This document shows, one piece after another, positions 7,413 to 7,799 of a DNA stretch of 7,799 bases. The DNA comes from JBAWXE01 sp037144255 (GTDB lineage Bacteria > Bacteroidota > Bacteroidia > Chitinophagales > Chitinophagaceae), in assembly GCA_037144255.1 (NCBI GenBank), contig JBAWXE010000115.1, forward strand, positions 1-7,799, written 5' to 3'. Made by a program: the position numbers and the translations under genes. The stretch's first letter is position 1. Each line of letters begins with the position of its first letter. The notes under the pieces are model-generated. The model did not search any database, had not been told where the DNA came from, and saw only the letters and a program-made list of their open reading frames with translations.

Positions 7413-7799
7413 ATGGGTTGTCTGATGTTCTTTGACTGGCTTTCTTGTTATCAGGATTATGATTATGAGCTTCCTGTTATCTCTGAGGATGGTTATGCAC
7501 ACTTTGATTTTTTAGAAAATGAATTTGGCAAGGTTAGGCAAGCAAGGGTTAAACATGAGGGTTCTTTCTCTACATCAATTACAGTCCATGTACAGGGAAA
7601 CAGAATTGTTATGGAAGGCAATCCAAGCCGTTTTAACCGTCTTGATAATCTTTTCGGTTTTACCAGCCTAGATGATTGTTTCGTTGTTTATAACGCTATT
7701 TTGAAATCGTTGGGTTTGCCGGGTTTTACCAAGTGTACTTTTGTTAAATTTCATGAATCGATAAAGGATGGTGGTTCGGTATCGTTAACACCGTTGGTT
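7413..7799 (+). CDS. Filamentous-phage type replication initiator (II/X, RstA-like), N-terminal part
   Basis: The first 129 codons are present and the frame runs off the right edge without a stop. Proteins of this family nick the plus-strand origin and start rolling-circle replication of inoviruses such as CTXphi (RstA) and M13/Pf (gpII-type); some small plasmids carry relatives. Diagnostic segments are FFDWLSCYQDYDYELP (6-21), HEGSFSTSITVHVQGNRI (48-65), the hallmark GNPSRFNRLDNLFG (69-82), LDDCFVVYNAILKSLGLPGFT (86-106). The catalytic tyrosine region would be further downstream, outside the window. Start choice is uncertain: ATG at 7413 or the in-frame ATG at 7425 just before FFDW; neither has a Shine-Dalgarno. 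Codon use differs from its neighbours: of 11 valines 8 use GTT, and of 11 glycines 8 use GGT, whereas the aminopeptidase prefers GTA and ATA. This suggests recent acquisition. Assignment rests on recognised motifs, not a search. Confidence 0.85.
   Translation, partial: MGCLMFFDWLSCYQDYDYELPVISEDGYAHFDFLENEFGKVRQARVKHEGSFSTSITVHVQGNRIVMEGNPSRFNRLDNLFGFTSLDDCFVVYNAILKSLGLPGFTKCTFVKFHESIKDGGSVSLTPLV

Noticed and set aside
1..7799. CRISPR arrays, tRNA or rRNA genes, and insertion sequences
   Set aside because: No regularly spaced repeats, no tRNA- or rRNA-like stretch, and no transposase or paired terminal repeats were seen.

Overview
The window looks like a chromosomal segment from a Bacteroidota bacterium, most likely in or near the Chitinophagales/Sphingobacteriia. 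The DNA is AT-rich with A-ended codons (ATA, GTA). Genes start without recognisable Shine-Dalgarno sequences. The nusB promoter carries a TAnnTTTG -7 box typical of the phylum. NusB has the long N-terminal extension usual in Bacteroidota, and two proteins have clear lipobox signal peptides.

Layout. Positions 1-278 (minus) hold the first 92 codons of a biotin/lipoyl-carrier protein that runs off the left edge. A short divergent intergenic region follows. Positions 452-3046 (plus) encode a lipoprotein M1 aminopeptidase with complete GAMEN and HEXXH-X18-E motifs. It converges on a four-gene minus-strand cluster, nusB - DUF1573 lipoprotein - yajC - coaE, with small intergenic gaps. The aminopeptidase and coaE share one CTAG as their stop codons. 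Upstream of nusB, and on the same strand, is a complete 14-helix DHA2-family drug exporter (emrB-like) at 5559-7139.

The right end is different. After the exporter start there are about 270 bases with no recognised gene. From 7413 to the edge a plus-strand reading frame encodes the N-terminal part of a filamentous-phage (inovirus) type replication initiator of the II/X (RstA/gpII) family. Its codon use favours GTT and GGT, unlike the GTA/ATA-rich neighbours. The HlyD/EmrA-type adaptor that commonly precedes an emrB-like gene is not seen upstream of the exporter. The simplest readings are an integrated filamentous-phage or related rolling-circle element ending near 7140-7400, or an assembly join.

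How the genes work together. The nusB cluster is housekeeping: antitermination, Sec accessory function and the last step of CoA synthesis. The aminopeptidase probably trims peptides in the periplasm. The exporter is a stand-alone efflux gene here. The novel candidate is the phage-type replication gene and its unexplained leader region, of which only the first part is visible.
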